This document shows, piece after piece, positions 7,365 to 7,569 of a stretch of 7,569 nt of DNA (positions are counted from its first letter, which is position 1; the number at the start of each line of letters is the position of its first letter). The translations under genes were made by a program, and so were the position numbers. The stretch is from Eubacteriales bacterium (GTDB taxonomy: Bacteria; Bacillota_A; Clostridia; Lachnospirales; Lachnospiraceae): the NCBI GenBank assembly GCA_030527765.1, contig JAUNAE010000182.1, positions 1-7,569 of the forward strand, written 5' to 3'. Below the pieces are notes generated by a model that saw only the letters and a program-made list of their open reading frames with translations, did no database searches and was not told where the DNA came from.

Positions 7365-7420
7365 AAAGATCCGACTTTCCGGAAACTGCAGAAGTTGTGC
7401 AGCCGGAGAGTCGGATCTTT
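7365..7420. terminator. Long hairpin after ppk1, possible bidirectional terminator
   Basis: Arms 7365-7376 and 7409-7420 pair perfectly over 12 bp. The stem continues through a G-U and a T-A pair into CCGG/CCGG (7379-7382 with 7403-7406), then after a 3-nt bulge into CTGCA/TGCAG with a 7-nt loop. It starts 5 nt after the ppk1 stop, so it is the natural operon end. On the plus strand the stem is followed by GAAATATATC with no clear U-run. On the minus strand it is followed by A then six Ts (complement of 7358-7363), so it looks stronger for leftward transcription. Confidence 0.75.
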
Positions 7421-7480
7421 GAAATATATCGGCAAAAGAACTTTTGGGGGTAGGGTTAAAGAGAATAGTTTTTTATAAAA

Positions 7481-7511
7481 CAAAAAAGCTCTTGAATTCC
7501 TTCAAGAGCTT
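7481..7511 (-). terminator. Intrinsic terminator of the tRNA-Glu transcript
   Basis: A perfect 11-bp stem (7486-7496 with 7501-7511) and a 4-nt loop are followed on the minus strand by TTTTTTG and then TTTTAT. It begins only 5 nt past the tRNA 3' end, so the tRNA is the last gene of a leftward transcript. Confidence 0.88.
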
Positions 7512-7516
7512 CTTAG

Positions 7517-7569
7517 CAGCCAGTACGAGAATCGAACTCGTGTTTTCGCCGTGAGAGGGCGACGTCTTA
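7517..7569 (-). tRNA. tRNA-Glu(CUC), 3' part; 5' end lies beyond the window
   Basis: Read on the minus strand, the visible part contains the 3' side of the D-stem and then an anticodon stem TCGCC/GGCGA (7562..7558 and 7550..7546). That stem encloses the 7-nt loop CTCTCAC, giving anticodon CUC at 7555..7553, which reads GAG (Glu). A 4-nt variable region (7545..7542), a 5-bp T-stem ACGAG/CTCGT with loop TTCGATT, the acceptor 3' strand ACTGGCT (7524..7518) and discriminator G (7517) follow. The next bases are CTA, so CCA is not encoded and must be added by tRNA nucleotidyltransferase. The 4-nt variable region is as in E. coli tRNA-Glu. The 5' half cannot be checked here. Confidence 0.9.

Noticed and set aside
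7435..7454. Short AAAAGAACTTTT palindrome followed by G-runs, considered as a terminator or G-quadruplex
   Set aside because: The stem is only 5 A/T-rich pairs, it is followed by Gs and not Ts, and only two G-runs occur, too few for a quadruplex.
7172..7483. A 103-codon minus-strand frame across the ppk1 3' end and the terminators
   Set aside because: It runs through two strong hairpins and antisense to ppk1, with no ribosome binding site or homology that I recognise.

Overview
The window looks like a core chromosomal segment from a low-to-moderate GC Firmicute, most likely a clostridial gut anaerobe of the Lachnospiraceae type. That guess rests on the gene content (class B pyrB-pyrI aspartate transcarbamoylase, AroQ-type P-protein, DUF815 ATPase, Ppx/GppA-HD plus Ppk1), on strong GGAGG-type ribosome binding sites, on TTGAAA/TATAAT-type sigma-A promoters and on a tRNA gene without an encoded CCA. 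No 16S or other taxonomic marker is present, so the assignment is an inference.

Layout. Positions 1-985 (minus strand) hold the first 22 codons of pyrI and the complete pyrB, overlapping by 7 nt, which together encode the regulatory and catalytic chains of aspartate transcarbamoylase. Positions 986-1177 are a divergent intergenic region with two back-to-back promoters, one firing leftward into pyrBI and one rightward into pheA. Positions 1178-7359 (plus strand) are four tightly spaced genes that read as one operon: pheA (chorismate mutase/prephenate dehydratase), a DUF815 AAA-type ATPase, a Ppx/GppA-family protein with a C-terminal HD-like domain, and ppk1 (polyphosphate kinase). The gaps between them are 26, 21 and 18 nt. 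The right end (7360-7569) has a long hairpin after ppk1, a second hairpin that is a good minus-strand terminator, and the 3' part of a minus-strand tRNA-Glu(CUC) gene cut by the window edge.

How the genes work together. The left side is pyrimidine biosynthesis and the first gene of the right operon is phenylalanine biosynthesis. The last two operon genes belong to polyphosphate metabolism: Ppk1 makes polyphosphate from ATP, and its neighbour belongs to the family that degrades polyphosphate or pppGpp. The most notable point is that this Ppx/GppA-like protein has Gln at both positions where the family has its catalytic Glu residues (E121 and E150 of E. coli Ppx). Its HD domain also lacks several usual His/Asp residues. 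It may therefore be a polyphosphate- or nucleotide-binding regulator instead of a normal exopolyphosphatase. Co-transcription with an uncharacterised AAA-type ATPase makes the cassette worth examining. No mobile element, CRISPR array or riboswitch was seen.
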